Positions 34,618-44,870 of a DNA stretch of 64,000 nucleotides are shown piece after piece. The notes under the pieces were generated by a model. The model saw only the letters and a program-made list of their open reading frames with translations. It was not told the DNA's origin and made no database searches. Made by a program: the position numbers and the translations under genes. The DNA is from Thioalkalivibrio paradoxus ARh 1 (GTDB lineage: Bacteria > Pseudomonadota > Gammaproteobacteria > Ectothiorhodospirales > Ectothiorhodospiraceae), in NCBI RefSeq assembly GCF_000227685.2, contig NZ_CP007029.1:842501-906500 (forward strand), read 5' to 3'. Numbering within the stretch: the first letter of the stretch is position 1; each line of letters begins with the position of its first letter.

Positions 34618-37326
34618 GTGAGCGATTCGAACGAAAAACCCCGCTGGCACGCACTGGATGCAGACGAGGCGCTGCAGCGTCTCGAGAGCGTCAGGGAAGG
34701 GTTGGACCGCGACGGCGTACGGGAACGGCTGGAACGCTACGGCCCCAACCGCCTTCCGGACCCCGAGCGCGCGGGTCCGCTGCAGCGCTTCCTGCTGCAG
34801 TTCCACAACGTGCTGATCTATATCCTGATCGTCGCCGGCGTCGGCACCGCGCTGCTTGGCCACTGGATCGACACCTGGGTGATCTTCGGCGTGGTGCTGA
34901 TCAACGCCATCATCGGCTACATCCAGGAGGGCAAGGCGGAACAGGCGCTGGACGCGATCCGCCAGATGTTATCGCCGAAGGCGCTGGTGGTGCGCGACGG
35001 CCAGCGCCGCACCATCCCGGCCGAGGACCTGGTGCCCGGCGATGTAGTGATCCTGAAGGCCGGCGACAAGGTGCCGGCCGATCTGCGACTGTTCAAGGCC
35101 CACAACCTGCGCATCGACGAAGCGGTGCTGACCGGCGAGTCGGTCGCGGTGGACAAGCAGACCGAAGCGGCGGAGGAGAATGCCGGCCTCGGCGACCGTG
35201 CGTCGATGGCGTTCTCCGGAACCCTGGTCGCGTACGGCCAGGGGCGCGGCGTGGTCGTCGGCACCGGTGCCGACACCGAGATCGGCCGCATCTCGACGAT
35301 GCTCGGCGAGGTCGAATCGCTGACCACGCCGCTGCTGGCGCAGATCGCGCAGTTCGGTCGCTGGCTGTCGGTGGCAATCGTGCTGCTGGCCGGTTTCACC
35401 TTCGTGTTCGGCTACTGGGTGCGTGACTACGCGCTGGTCGAGACCTTCCTCGCGGCGGTCAGCCTCGCGGTGGCGGCGATCCCCGAGGGTCTGCCCGCGA
35501 TCATGACCATCACGCTTGCGATCGGCGTGCAGCGCATGGCGGGCCGCAACGCGATCATCCGCCGGCTGCCCGCAGTGGAGACGCTGGGCTCGGTCACCAC
35601 CATCTGCTCGGACAAGACCGGCACGCTGACCCGCAACGAGATGACGGTGAAGAGCATCGTCACCGCCGAGCACGAGTTCGAGGTCAGCGGGGTCGGCTAC
35701 GCGCCCGAGGGGCATTTCGCGAGCGACGGCGAGAAGGTCGCGGTGGACGATCAGCCGGTGCTCGCCGAGGCACTGCGCGGCATCCTGCTGTGCAATGACG
35801 CCGAGGTCTATCGCTCGGACGGGCGCTGGGTAATGGAGGGTGACCCCACGGAAGGTGCGCTGGTGACCGCCGCGGTAAAGGGCGGGCTGGACCAGAAGGA
35901 GCTGAACCGGAACCTGTCGCGGATCGACGTGATCCCGTTCGAGTCGACCTACAAGTTCATGGCGACCCTGCATCACGACGAGCGGGGCGAGGGCGTGATC
36001 TACCTGAAGGGTGCACCGGAGCGCGTGCTGGCGGTCTGCGACAAGGAACGCACCCCGGACGGCGACCGGCCGCTCGAGCGCGAGCGCTGGGAAAAATGGA
36101 TGGAGACCATCGCCGCCCGCGGGCAGCGGTTGCTCGCGGTGGCCGCGAAGGACGCGGCCGCAGACAAGTCGCAGCTCGAATTTCCCGACATCGAGGACGG
36201 CGGTCTCACGCTGCTCGCGGTGTGCGGGATCATCGACCCACCCCGGGACGAGGCGATCCGTGCCGTGGCCGAGTGCCAGCAGGCGGGCATCCGGGTGAAG
36301 ATGATCACCGGCGACCATGGCGTCACCGCGCGCGCGATCGCCGACGAGCTCGGCATCGAAACCGCGAGCGGTGTCGTGACCGGGCACGAACTCGAGGAAA
36401 TTTCCGACGACGACCTGAAGCGACAGGTGCACGATGTCGACGTGTTCGCGCGCACCACGCCCGAGCACAAGCTGCGGCTGGTGAAGGCGATCCAAGCCGA
36501 CCGGCACGTGGTCGCGATGACCGGGGACGGGGTCAACGACGCTCCGGCGCTGAAGCGCGCCGACGTCGGCGTGGCGATGGGGATCAAGGGTACCGAGGCG
36601 TCGAAGGAGGCGTCGGAGATGGTGCTCGCGGACGACAACTTCGCGTCGATCGCAGCGGCGGTCGAGGAAGGCCGCACCGTCTACGACAACCTGAAGAAGG
36701 CCATCCTGTTCATCCTGCCGACCAACGGCGGCCAGGCGTTCACCATCGTCGCCGCGATCCTGCTCGGGCTGACCTTGCCGCTGACGCCGGTGCAGGTGCT
36801 GTGGGTGAACATGGTCACAGCGGTCACGCTGGCATTGGCGCTGGCCTTCGAACCCACCGAGCGCGACGTGATGCGGCGCGCCCCGCGGCCGCCGAACACG
36901 CCGATCCTGTCACCTTTCCTGTTGTGGCGGATCGGCTTTGTGTCGTTGCTGCTGGTGGCCGGCACCTTCGGGCATTTTCTGTGGATGCTGCAGCACACGG
37001 ACGACATCGATCTCGCGCGCACGGTCGCGATCAATACCTTGGTGGTGGGTCAGGTGTTCTACCTGTTCAACAGCCGCTACATCGTGCAGTCGGTGCTGAA
37101 TCGGGAGGGCTTTTTCGGCAGCCGCGCGGTCCTGATCGCGATCGGCATCCTGGTGGTGCTGCAGACGCTGTTCACCTATGCACCGCCGGTACAGTTCCTG
37201 TTCGGCACCACCGGCATCGGCCTGGAAGAGTGGGGCCGCATCCTGCTGTTCGGAGTCGCGCTGCTGCTGATCGTGGAATTCGAGAAGGCCTTGTTGCGCA
37301 ACCGCGGGCTGGCCCGCAACGGCTGA
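34618..37326 (+). CDS. P-type cation-transporting ATPase (type II)
   Basis: The 902-residue pump has a cation-ATPase N-terminal domain (about 9-75), actuator motif TGES at 172-175, PEGLPA in M4 (289-294), phosphorylation site DKTGT with D332, nucleotide domain [22 protein letters not shown] and hinge [24 protein letters not shown]. Six C-terminal helices end in [11 protein letters not shown]. The PEGLPA motif and overall form fit type IIA (Ca2+-type) pumps, though Na+ or other cations are possible. GTG start. It faces the Mrp operon, suggesting a joint role in cation balance in salty or alkaline conditions. Confidence 0.92.
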   Translation: MSDSNEKPRWHALDADEALQRLESVREGLDRDGVRERLERYGPNRLPDPERAGPLQRFLLQFHNVLIYILIVAGVGTALLGHWIDTWVIFGVVLINAIIGYIQEGKAEQALDAIRQMLSPKALVVRDGQRRTIPAEDLVPGDVVILKAGDKVPADLRLFKAHNLRIDEAVLTGESVAVDKQTEAAEENAGLGDRASMAFSGTLVAYGQGRGVVVGTGADTEIGRISTMLGEVESLTTPLLAQIAQFGRWLSVAIVLLAGFTFVFGYWVRDYALVETFLAAVSLAVAAIPEGLPAIMTITLAIGVQRMAGRNAIIRRLPAVETLGSVTTICSDKTGTLTRNEMTVKSIVTAEHEFEVSGVGYAPEGHFASDGEKVAVDDQPVLAEALRGILLCNDAEVYRSDGRWVMEGDPTEGALVTAAVKGGLDQKELNRNLSRIDVIPFESTYKFMATLHHDERGEGVIYLKGAPERVLAVCDKERTPDGDRPLERERWEKWMETIAARGQRLLAVAAKDAAADKSQLEFPDIEDGGLTLLAVCGIIDPPRDEAIRAVAECQQAGIRVKMITGDHGVTARAIADELGIETASGVVTGHELEEISDDDLKRQVHDVDVFARTTPEHKLRLVKAIQADRHVVAMTGDGVNDAPALKRADVGVAMGIKGTEASKEASEMVLADDNFASIAAAVEEGRTVYDNLKKAILFILPTNGGQAFTIVAAILLGLTLPLTPVQVLWVNMVTAVTLALALAFEPTERDVMRRAPRPPNTPILSPFLLWRIGFVSLLLVAGTFGHFLWMLQHTDDIDLARTVAINTLVVGQVFYLFNSRYIVQSVLNREGFFGSRAVLIAIGILVVLQTLFTYAPPVQFLFGTTGIGLEEWGRILLFGVALLLIVEFEKALLRNRGLARNG

Positions 37327-37406
37327 CGCGGCAGGTGCCGGTGCCGGCCGGTCGGGCCACCGGTCTTAGCGTGAAAGTCACGGCCTGTCTCGTGCCCCGG
37401 GCGACC

Positions 37407-37521
37407 CGTAGGGCGGAAAAGCGCAGCGTCATCCGCCGTACGGCGTTCGCGGTGCCCAGGCGCCCGCGGCAATCCGGGCGCCAGCTGGCGGATGACGGCC
37501 TTCGGCCTCTTCCGCCCTACG
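37407..37521. repeat. Large imperfect palindrome (REP/MITE-like)
   Basis: The left end CGTAGGGCGGAA and right end TTCCGCCCTACG are exact complements. Inner parts (GCGTCATCCGCC and GGCGGATGACG) also pair. The 115-bp unit could fold into one long hairpin. It lies in the 403-bp gene-free gap 37327-37729, where no coding frame was recognised. Confidence 0.8.
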
Positions 37522-37622
37522 CCTACGCCTCTTTCATCCTCCAGGGTGGCTGACTACACCATGACAGTTAGCGTGAAATTACAGCCACGGAAGGCACGGA
37601 CAAGGGCCGGAAGGCGTTCTTT

Positions 37623-37679
37623 GCCACGGATGAACACGGATGTTTCTTGGTTGAAACCCTATCCGTGTTCATCCGTGGC
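37623..37679. repeat. 19-bp inverted repeat with 19-base loop
   Basis: GCCACGGATGAACACGGAT at 37623-37641 has its exact complement at 37661-37679. The CATCCGTGTTCATCCGTGG type of sequence recurs as an interspersed repeat in many bacterial genomes (from memory). Low-GC relative to surroundings, so probably a mobile palindromic element remnant. Confidence 0.8.
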
Positions 37680-37729
37680 CAACCTTTTTCATCGTTCGGG
37701 GTGGCCCGTAGCCATGAGAGGTTAGGGTC

Positions 37730-37987
37730 TCAGGGCAGGGCGTCTTCGTCCAGCCACTCGAGCAGGTAGTAGAGATACTGGCCCTCGGAGGATTTCGACG
37801 GCCCGAGCACCACGGCCGCGAACTGCCGCTGGACGGCGTCGGCCTCGGCCAGTGCCTGCTCGCGTGATGTCACCACACGCACGCATCCGGCGGGGAAGCG
37901 CTTGCGGGTGCGGCCGGGCATGAACACCACCGCGTAGCTGGGGGCCGAGACGCCGCCTTCGGGATCAGGGGGTACGAGTCCGCGCAT
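37730..37987 (-). CDS. Small hypothetical protein (85 aa)
   Basis: Reads MRGLVPPDPEGGVSAPSYAV, then VFMPGRTRKRFPAGCVRVV, EQALAEADAVQRQFAAVVLGPSKSSEG and a C-terminal YLYYLLEWLDED. It has alternating strands and one helix, a plausible compact fold, but no known family. The start is a weak choice, with no good Shine-Dalgarno. Unknown function. Confidence 0.6.
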   Translation of the reverse strand: MRGLVPPDPEGGVSAPSYAVVFMPGRTRKRFPAGCVRVVTSREQALAEADAVQRQFAAVVLGPSKSSEGQYLYYLLEWLDEDALP

Positions 37988-38164
37988 GCGGACAAGGATA
38001 ACAGGGCCTGATGCCCAATGCGGCCACTGATCTCGGCCCGGCTGCGCGAACCGTCCCTCGGTCCACCGGCAGGTCCGTGCCACCGCAGCCGGGGTGCTTT
38101 GAGCCCCTCTGCGTCCTGGCGGGCAGTATGATGGGCCATCCCTTTCCACCCCGGCCCCGTTGCG

Positions 38165-38923
38165 TTGGACGCCTACTCGCTGAACGAAATCCTGGTTGCG
38201 CTGCTGATCGTGGCCTTCGCCGGCGCGGTGCATGGCACCTTCGGTCTCGGATTCCCGATGGTGGCCACGCCGGTGCTGGCGCTCTTGACCGATGTCCAGA
38301 CCGCGATCCTGCTGACGCTGGCGCCGACGATGGCGGTGAACCTTTGGACCATGCTGCGGGGCGGCAATCTGGCGGCGAGTGTCGGGCGCTTCTGGTTCGT
38401 GGCGGTGTGGATGCTGGTGGGATCGGCCGTGGGTACGCTGGTCCTGGTCGCGCTGGATCCGAATCCATTCCGGCTGTTGCTGGCATTGGTGATCCTGCTG
38501 TACCTGATGGGCGACCGCCTGAAGCGGGTCGACTGGAGCTGGATCCCTCGTTACCCACGGGCAAGTGGAGCCGGCGCCGGCATGCTGGGCGGGCTTCTGG
38601 GTGGGACCGTGAACGTGGGCGGGCCGGCACTGATGATCTATTTCCTCGAGATGCGGGTGCCTGCGCTGGTGATGGTGCAAGCGATCAACCTAGCGTTCCT
38701 GCTCGGCAAGTCCACTCAGGCGGCGACGTTTGCCGCAGTGGGCGAGCTGACCCCGGTGCTGCTGCTCGTGTCGTTGCCGTTGGGAGTGTGTGCGCTGGCC
38801 GGGCTGCGTGCCGGCATGTGGCTGAGCGACCGATGCTCCGCCGAGGTCTACCGCCACTGGCTGCGCCGCCTGCTGTGGCTCCTGGCCGGCCTGCTGGTGG
38901 TGCAGTTCCTGCGCGATCTCTGA
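38165..38923 (+). CDS. TauE/SafE-family membrane permease
   Basis: The 252-residue protein has about eight membrane helices and the family repeats AGAVHGTFGLGFPMVATPVLALL and GGLLGGTVNVGGPALMIYFL. TauE/SafE proteins export or import small sulfur-containing or carboxylate anions (sulfoacetate, sulfite, thiosulfate). In a sulfur-oxidising context a sulfur-anion role is likely but unproven. The start is TTG 38165. Confidence 0.9.
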   Translation: MDAYSLNEILVALLIVAFAGAVHGTFGLGFPMVATPVLALLTDVQTAILLTLAPTMAVNLWTMLRGGNLAASVGRFWFVAVWMLVGSAVGTLVLVALDPNPFRLLLALVILLYLMGDRLKRVDWSWIPRYPRASGAGAGMLGGLLGGTVNVGGPALMIYFLEMRVPALVMVQAINLAFLLGKSTQAATFAAVGELTPVLLLVSLPLGVCALAGLRAGMWLSDRCSAEVYRHWLRRLLWLLAGLLVVQFLRDL

Positions 38924-39116
38924 TGGGTGGGACCGCCCTGCGGGCAAAGCCGGTAGATCAAGGCCGGTACGTCATTGCGGCGGTTTGCCTTGACCATGGT
39001 CCGGGGGTTGCCTACGTTCAGGGAGTATAACGGGTTCGCGAATCGACCATCTGCAAGAAATCGCCGCAAGGGCGTGGACAGGCGGTGTCGTACCGCCAGG
39101 GTTGAGGAGGAAAACG

Positions 39117-39644
39117 ATGTCACGAATGAAACATCTGAAGACGCTGCTGTTGGTTCCGATGCTGCTGCTTGTATGGGGTGCCCAGGCGGTGGCCAGCGAG
39201 GTGCAGACGCGGGGCGGTGCGTTCTACGTGTACCTGTCCCCCGCCGTCGAGTTCAGCGAGGTGCTGGAGCGCCTGTACACCGAGATCGAGGCGCAGAGCT
39301 GGGAGGTGCTGCGGGTCCAGGACATTGACGATGGCCTGCGCGAGCACTATGGCATCGATATCGAGAACAAGGTCATCTATGCCTGCCGGTCCAAGTACCT
39401 CGCGGAAGCGATCAAGGAGAACCCGAACGTCACGTTGCTGGTGCCCTGCCGCATCGCGATCTACCGGGTCGACTACGCCGGCCGCGCTGCCGGTCCCGGC
39501 GCCGAGGGGGGCAAGATCGTGATCGGCGTGACCAACCCGATCCACGAGGCCGACCTGCTGGGTATCGAGGAACGCGAGACGATCAAGGTCGTCGCCGACG
39601 AACTGCGCAGCATGCTGGAGGGCGTGGCCGAGTTCTACCACTGA
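39117..39644 (+). CDS. Exported DUF302 protein
   Basis: The 175-residue protein has a signal peptide (about 1-26, LVWGAQAVAS) and a DUF302 domain: FSEVLERLYTEIEAQSWEVLRVQDIDDGLREHYG, ENKVIYACRSKYLAEAIKENPNVTLLVPCRIAIYR (conserved Cys) and a C-terminal NPIHEAD. DUF302 proteins are common in sulfur oxidisers and periplasmic settings; function is unknown. GAGGAGG lies 7 bases before the ATG. Confidence 0.9.
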   Translation: MSRMKHLKTLLLVPMLLLVWGAQAVASEVQTRGGAFYVYLSPAVEFSEVLERLYTEIEAQSWEVLRVQDIDDGLREHYGIDIENKVIYACRSKYLAEAIKENPNVTLLVPCRIAIYRVDYAGRAAGPGAEGGKIVIGVTNPIHEADLLGIEERETIKVVADELRSMLEGVAEFYH

Positions 39645-39713
39645 TTCCCTCCACACTGCCGCCCGATTCCTGGCGTCGCATCCGGACCCAGGGTCGGGCG
39701 GAAAACGCCGACA

Positions 39714-39762
39714 CGACCGCCATCCGCCATTTTGGGGCGGTTGCCCCGGCGGATGGGGGTCG
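39714..39762. repeat. Imperfect palindrome downstream of DUF302 gene
   Basis: CGACCGCCATCCGCC and GGCGGATGGGGGTCG pair over most of their length around a centre with its own GGGGC/GCCCC pairing. It shares the ATCCGCC core with the element at 37407. Possibly a REP-like unit that also acts as terminator. The remaining 39645-39932 interval holds no gene. Confidence 0.65.
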
Positions 39763-39932
39763 GCCGGCGCCGATCGGCGCATGACGCTGGGGTCTTGCGA
39801 CCTGCAGATGGTCAGCTAGCGCGCAAGCAGCCGAAGGCCGTCATCCGCGGTGCGGCGGCGGTTCCGAGTCGGGCCAGCGGGTCCCACCCTCGTGAGCCGC
39901 TTCTGCTCCGTTGCGCAGGATGGGGATCCCGT

Positions 39933-40667
39933 TTACCTCCCGGCTTCGAGAACGAGTTCGGCGAAGCGATGCAATACCCGCTGACTCTCCGGTGCGGGCC
40001 GGACTGCGGCCTGCAGTTCGCCTGCCGAACGTCCCTGTTCGGCCAGGATTTCGCGGTAGTACCCGACGAAGCACGCGATGATCCGGTCATCGAACTCCGG
40101 GTGGAACTGGACGCCCCAGGCCGTTCGGCCGTAGGCGAAGCCCTGGTGCGGTTCCATCGCGCTGCGGCCAAGTGCCCTTGCTCCCGCAGGCAGGCTGCGC
40201 ACCGACTGGCGGTGGCTGAGCTGCGCGGGCAGCCGCTCGGGGAGCGCGGAGAACAGTGGGTCCGCGGCTGCAGCGGCCGATAGCGTGACTTCGACCGTGC
40301 CGACCTCGACGCCCGCCGGGTTGTAATGCACCTCGCCCCCGAGCGCATGGGCAAGCAACTGGTGGCCGAAGCAGATGCCCAGTACGGGCACCTCCTGCGA
40401 GACCGCATCCGCAAGCCATGCAGCGGAACGCCGGATCCAGTCCGTCTGCTCGGTGACCATCGCGCCCGAACCGGTTACCACGATCCCGGCCGCGTCGCCC
40501 GGTTCCGGGAAAGCCGCCGCTGCCGCCGCGTCGACCACGCAGACCTGCCCCGGGGCCCAGCCCATGCCGGACGCGATCCAGTCCTCGTAGTCGCCGGGCA
40601 CGCCGTCGAGGCAGGGGATCTTGCGCCCGGTTTTCAGGATCACCAATGGCCTGTCGGCGGGGCTCAT
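39933..40667 (-). CDS. Class I glutamine amidotransferase-like protein
   Basis: The 244-residue protein has a GATase1 fold. VLGICFGHQLLAHALGG holds the nucleophile Cys, and WGVQFHPEFDDR holds the catalytic His and Glu/Asp, with VVTGSGAMV upstream. It resembles stand-alone GMP-synthase-like amidotransferases (GuaA_GATase-like) including gamma-glutamyl hydrolases of polyamines; the acceptor is unknown. Overlaps the DUF924 gene by 4 bases (ATGA). Confidence 0.9.
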   Translation of the reverse strand: MSPADRPLVILKTGRKIPCLDGVPGDYEDWIASGMGWAPGQVCVVDAAAAAAFPEPGDAAGIVVTGSGAMVTEQTDWIRRSAAWLADAVSQEVPVLGICFGHQLLAHALGGEVHYNPAGVEVGTVEVTLSAAAAADPLFSALPERLPAQLSHRQSVRSLPAGARALGRSAMEPHQGFAYGRTAWGVQFHPEFDDRIIACFVGYYREILAEQGRSAGELQAAVRPAPESQRVLHRFAELVLEAGR

Positions 40668-41230
40668 CCGCGGAAGGCTTGCTTCGAACTCAGCCACTCG
40701 GTCTCCTCCGGGGTGTCCCTGCGCTCGAGGGCCGCGTTCCGGTGCGGAAAACGGCCGAAACGGCGAATGATTTCGCGATGGTGTTCGGCCCAGCGCAGGC
40801 TGTCGGTCAGGCCGGCCGCACGGTACAGGGCCACCGAGCGTTCCTGGTCCGCGAGCGACTCGCTGTGCATGAACGGCAGGTACAGAAACGCCTTGCGAAT
40901 GTCGTCGAACTCGGTGTCCCAGCCTTGCCCGATCGCGTGATCGGCCACCTCGCGAGCCATCGCTTCGGTCGAGAAGCTTTCGGCTTGCCCCCGGAACATG
41001 TTCAGCGGGAACTGGTCGAGCACGATCACCAAGGCCAGCGCGCTGTCGGCAGCCTCCCGCCAGCCGTCCAGATCGTGGCGCGCGGCGGTCTGCCAGACTG
41101 CCCGATACCGCTCGCGCAGTTGTTCGTCGAATGCGGGCGTGGATCGGAACCACAGTGGCCGCACCGGTTCCGAGAACCAGAAATCGAGTACGTCCCGATG
41201 ATCGTGTTCCACCGCGGTGTTCCGGTTCAT
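40664..41230 (-). CDS. DUF924 family protein
   Basis: The 188-residue alpha-helical TPR-like protein begins [19 protein letters not shown] and has [52 protein letters not shown] and [24 protein letters not shown], all diagnostic of DUF924. Function unknown. First gene of a two-gene unit with the amidotransferase. Confidence 0.93.
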   Translation of the reverse strand: MNRNTAVEHDHRDVLDFWFSEPVRPLWFRSTPAFDEQLRERYRAVWQTAARHDLDGWREAADSALALVIVLDQFPLNMFRGQAESFSTEAMAREVADHAIGQGWDTEFDDIRKAFLYLPFMHSESLADQERSVALYRAAGLTDSLRWAEHHREIIRRFGRFPHRNAALERRDTPEETEWLSSKQAFRG

Positions 41231-41495
41231 GACTGGCCCCGATTCTACGTCGCGGCAGGGCACTCGTCGCATTTCCCGACCCGGTTCGAATCCATGCACC
41301 GCAGCGTCGTTGATCCGAGTCAGGATGAAAATCCTGAAAACTCTTTCTTTTCCCGAGCATTCCCCGTATGCTGCGCCGCATCGAACGCCCCGCCCGTCGG
41401 CGTCCGTTCATCCGATCGCACCGATCCCCCTGATTACGTCTGCCTCGATGGGCGCCTCTCCTTGCTGGAGCGGCGGGCCGCCGTTGGAGATGTTC

Positions 41496-42833
41496 ATGTC
41501 TGTCGTATCCCCGTTCGCCGGCCTCGGGCTGGCCGATCCCCTGTTGCGCGCGCTCGCCGATGCCGGCTACGAGGCGCCCACGCCGATCCAGTCCAAAGCC
41601 GTTCCCGAAATCCTGAACGGCCGTGACCTGCTCGCCGCCGCTCAGACTGGCACCGGCAAGACCGCCGCGTTCACGCTGCCGATCCTGCAGCGGCTGTCCG
41701 AGCGGCCGGCAGCGTCCGCCCGTGCCGGCCGCCCGCGCTGCCTGGTGCTGACGCCGACCCGCGAGCTCGCCGCCCAGGTTCAGGCGTCGGTGACCGAGTA
41801 TGGCCGCTACCTGAAGCTGCGCTCGATGGTCGTCTTCGGCGGCGTGAACATCAACCCGCAGATCCAGGCGCTGCGGAGCCCGATGGACATCGTCGTCGCG
41901 ACCCCCGGGCGTCTGCTCGACCACGTGGGTCAGAAAACCGTGGACCTGTCCGGCGTCGAGATCCTGGTGCTGGACGAGGCCGACCGGATGCTGGATATGG
42001 GCTTCATTCACGACATTCGGCGGATCCTGAAGCTGCTGCCGGCGACGCGTCAGAACCTGCTGTTCTCGGCGACGTTCTCCGACGAGATCCGCCGCCTCTC
42101 CGGCGGCATCCTGGACAACCCCGCCGAGGTCGAGGTCGCGGCGCGGAATACCGCATCCGAACTGGTCCAGCAGTCGGTGCACCTGGTGGAAACGCACCAG
42201 AAGCGCGAACTGCTCAGTCACCTGATCCGCGAGCACCGCTGGGACCAGGTTCTGGTGTTCACACGGACCAAGCACGGTGCAAACCGCCTCGCCGAGAAGC
42301 TCGCGAAAGACGGCATCCCGGCGGCCGCCATCCACGGCAACAAGAGCCAGGCGGCGCGCACCAAGGCGCTGGACCAGTTCAAGAACCGCCGCATTCCGGT
42401 GCTGGTGGCCACCGATATCGCCGCACGTGGGTTGGACATCGACCAGTTGCCGCAGGTGGTCAACTTCGAACTGCCGAACGTGCCCGAGGACTACGTGCAC
42501 CGCATCGGCCGCACCGGCCGCGCGGGCAGTGCCGGTTCTGCGCTGTCGCTGGTCGATGCCGGTGAACTGAAGCTGCTCTCGGGTATCGAGCGCCTGATCC
42601 AGCGTCCGATCGACCGGATCCAGACCGAGGGTTTCGTGGCGCCCGCGGTGTCGATCGGGGCCGCCGCGAACCGTTCCAACGGCACCGCCGGTCGTGGCGC
42701 CCCGAAGGCCGCGCCCCGTGGTCCCAGGACCGGCAATCCCGGCAAAGGGGGGCGAAGCGGCAACGCGGCCGGCCGGCGCCCGCCACGCGGCGCCGGCCGC
42801 GGTGGCCCGCCGCGCGGCACTCGCGCCCGCTGA
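41496..42833 (+). CDS. rhlE: DEAD-box RNA helicase, RhlE-type
   Basis: The 445-residue helicase has the Q motif (FAGLGL...YEAPTPIQ), [32 protein letters not shown] (the DEAD box), [32 protein letters not shown] and [10 protein letters not shown]. The basic Gly/Arg/Pro-rich C-terminal tail (from about 385) binds RNA. Acts in ribosome assembly or mRNA decay. ATG 41496 is chosen since GGAG lies 6 bases before it; ATG 41490 is too close to that site. Confidence 0.93.
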   Translation: MSVVSPFAGLGLADPLLRALADAGYEAPTPIQSKAVPEILNGRDLLAAAQTGTGKTAAFTLPILQRLSERPAASARAGRPRCLVLTPTRELAAQVQASVTEYGRYLKLRSMVVFGGVNINPQIQALRSPMDIVVATPGRLLDHVGQKTVDLSGVEILVLDEADRMLDMGFIHDIRRILKLLPATRQNLLFSATFSDEIRRLSGGILDNPAEVEVAARNTASELVQQSVHLVETHQKRELLSHLIREHRWDQVLVFTRTKHGANRLAEKLAKDGIPAAAIHGNKSQAARTKALDQFKNRRIPVLVATDIAARGLDIDQLPQVVNFELPNVPEDYVHRIGRTGRAGSAGSALSLVDAGELKLLSGIERLIQRPIDRIQTEGFVAPAVSIGAAANRSNGTAGRGAPKAAPRGPRTGNPGKGGRSGNAAGRRPPRGAGRGGPPRGTRAR

Positions 42834-42981
42834 GCCGCCGGCAGGGCCGGGTACCAGTGGGCCCGCGCCGCCGGGCCGGGCCCGGTGGTCCGGAGCCGAC
42901 CGTTGGGGAAAGCCCCGCCGCGGACAGCCAGCCGCGCGTTCAGGGTCGAGCGCAGCCGGCTGGCAGCGACGCAGGCACCGC

Positions 42982-43461
42982 TCAGAGGAACCGCACGGTC
43001 AGAAACAGCGCCAGCATCATGAAACCCAGTGCAACCTTGGCGGCGGTCCCGAGCACCAGTCCGATGGTTGCGCCCCAGCCGGCACGGCCCGCGGCCAGCA
43101 GATCCCTGCGGGCCGAGAGTTCGCCCAGTACGGCGCCGATGAACGGCCCGAGCAGCAGGCCGGCCAGCCCGAAAAACAGGCCGACCACGGCCCCGATGGC
43201 TGCACCTGCCACCGAGCGCGGCGACGCGCCGTAACGGCGCGCGCCGAACGCGCCGGCGATGAAATCCGCCAGCGAGGCCAGCGCCGCCATGACCCCCAGC
43301 GCGATCAGGGTCTTCATACCCACGTACGCGAACCCCTCGGCCCAGGCGGCCGTCCACAGGCCGGCGAACAGCAGCAGCGGGCCCGGCAGTGCGGGCAGCA
43401 CCAGTCCGGCAATGCCGGCGATCACCAGCAGGGCGGCGAGCAGCCAAGTGAGTAGGGTCAT
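42982..43461 (-). CDS. DUF456 membrane protein
   Basis: The 159-residue protein has about five hydrophobic segments and matches DUF456: GIAGLVLPALPGPLLLFAGLW, ALASLADFIAGAFGARRYGAS and AGAAIGAVVGLFFGLAGLLLGPFIGAVLGEL (Gly-zipper type). Inner-membrane protein of unknown function. Convergent with rhlE. Confidence 0.9.
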   Translation of the reverse strand: MTLLTWLLAALLVIAGIAGLVLPALPGPLLLFAGLWTAAWAEGFAYVGMKTLIALGVMAALASLADFIAGAFGARRYGASPRSVAGAAIGAVVGLFFGLAGLLLGPFIGAVLGELSARRDLLAAGRAGWGATIGLVLGTAAKVALGFMMLALFLTVRFL

Positions 43462-43615
43462 GCGTGGGCACTATAGCCGACCGGGCCCCTTGCGCGGGAC
43501 CGGGCTGCCGGGGGTACACGCCCGACGCGGCCTGTCCACGGCTTGCAAGCCCCCTGGGCTGCGTCCACCAGGCGCAACTCAAGGCACCGCGGCGTCGCGG
43601 CCAGCCGTGCTGCGT

Positions 43616-43960
43616 CTAGTCCGGAACCGGGGCGATGCTTAGCTCGGCGGTGCCCCGGTGGATCTCCAGGTCGATCTCGCAATACTCGGCGTTCTCGTTC
43701 TCCGGCGTGGGGTCGTCGGCGCAGGCGCATCCCGATAGAACGCTGTTGAAGAAGATGCCGGCACGCAGGTGAATGGCCGCCGGCGATTCGGTCACGCGCA
43801 GCAGCATCACGCCCAGATTCTCCCCGAGACTGATGCTGCCCGCAGCCAGCCCCTGCTGCAGGCCCAGCACGTCCGGGCCGAGGGCCGCGAGTTCCTTTTT
43901 CAGCGTCGCCTCGAACCCGGGGGTTCCGTAGGCTCGCAGGCTGCGGGGCAGGTGGGGCAT
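43616..43960 (-). CDS. Conserved hypothetical protein (114 aa)
   Basis: The sequence starts MPHLPRSLRAYGTPGFEATLKKELAAL and contains LPLQQGLAAGS-like and GENLGVMLLRVTES segments, a Cys pair in SGCACADDP and an acidic YCEIDLEIHR. The pattern is that of a small conserved gammaproteobacterial protein; no domain assigned. The Cys pair could bind metal. The 287 bp upstream (43961-44247) hold no recognisable gene. Confidence 0.7.
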   Translation of the reverse strand: MPHLPRSLRAYGTPGFEATLKKELAALGPDVLGLQQGLAAGSISLGENLGVMLLRVTESPAAIHLRAGIFFNSVLSGCACADDPTPENENAEYCEIDLEIHRGTAELSIAPVPD

Positions 43961-44247
43961 GGCAGGCTCGGTTTATTGACGAGTCTGCGTTGAGTCTAGC
44001 TCCCTGCCCGGAAGCAATAAAGACTCGCTCGGGGTATTCGCATTCGGCGGGTATCCCTTCCGAGGACCTTCATGCGATGATCTGCTAGCGCACCGCGCCG
44101 CGATCCATCCGGACCGAACGAACCCGGTGTGCAATCCGCTGCACGGGGACGTGGAAACCCTTGGTTGTAGGATACTCAGGCGCGCCGGGTGTATAGGGGG
44201 CACCGTCTACGATTGTATTGTTTCAGGTTCGCAACAATATCCGGAGT

Positions 44248-44283
44248 ATGAAAAGTATGAAAAGTATGAAAAGTATGAAAAGC
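44248..44283 (+). repeat. 9-bp tandem repeat (ATGAAAAGT)4 over a start codon
   Basis: Four consecutive ATGAAAAG[TC] units give four in-frame ATG codons nine bases apart. A GGAG Shine-Dalgarno at 44243-44246 is one base before the first ATG and ten bases before the second. Copy-number change keeps the frame but alters N-terminal length. Confidence 0.95.
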
Positions 44284-44850
44284 GGAATAGCGTCGATGGT
44301 TGTTGCGTTGGCCGCGGCGACGGCCCTTTGGGCGTGCGGAAGTGACGATCCGGAATCCGCTTCCCGGGAACAGGCGGCGGTCGAGCAATCCGACCCGCAG
44401 GCGCACGATTCTGCGTCTCCGGATTCCAAGGCGGGGCTCGCGGATGAGCGGGTCCGGCCCCGGGACGATCGTCGCGCTCAGAATGCGACCGAAGGGCGGG
44501 ATTCACCTCGCGGCGAACATGCCCCCGCGGCGGATCTGAACGGTGAGGTAACCGAGGTCGGCGAAGATTGGATCGTGCTTCGGCTTGCCGATCGCGCAGC
44601 GACCGGGGACTACGCTCCGGCGAGGCAACGGGAGCTCCGGGAACCCGCGATGACCTGGTCGGGTGAAACTGCAACGGTCCAGTTTTCTGCGGCCACCCGG
44701 GTGCGGATGCGCGGTACAGAAAGCGATGGGCGACGTGCCCAGCCTGCAACGCCGGGTGACATCAAGGTTGGCGATCGTGTCGCGATCTGGTTCGTCGAGG
44801 ACTCTGGAATAGCCGAGCGAATCAGCGTGCGGCGAGCGTCTACGCCCTGA
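44257..44850 (+). CDS. Lipoprotein of unknown function with repeat-encoded start
   Basis: After one to four MKS units comes GIASMVVALAAATALWACGS, a type II signal peptide with lipobox LWAC. The mature part is a long charged, disordered segment followed by a small domain: LNGEVTEVGEDWIVLRLADR, ATVQFSAATRVRMRG and PGDIKVGDRVAIWFVEDSG, which looks like a DUF5666/OB-like beta-barrel. Sorting to the outer or inner membrane cannot be told, though the +2 Gly suggests outer. ATG 44257 has the best Shine-Dalgarno spacing. Confidence 0.75.
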   Translation: MKSMKSMKSGIASMVVALAAATALWACGSDDPESASREQAAVEQSDPQAHDSASPDSKAGLADERVRPRDDRRAQNATEGRDSPRGEHAPAADLNGEVTEVGEDWIVLRLADRAATGDYAPARQRELREPAMTWSGETATVQFSAATRVRMRGTESDGRRAQPATPGDIKVGDRVAIWFVEDSGIAERISVRRASTP

Positions 44851-44870
44851 GTGCCACACTTCCGAGGTTC

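Noticed and set aside
39933-42500. An open frame of 855 codons on the minus strand
   Set aside because: Only its last 244 codons are a real gene (amidotransferase). The upstream part is antisense to the rhlE helicase and the DUF924 gene, kept open by high GC.
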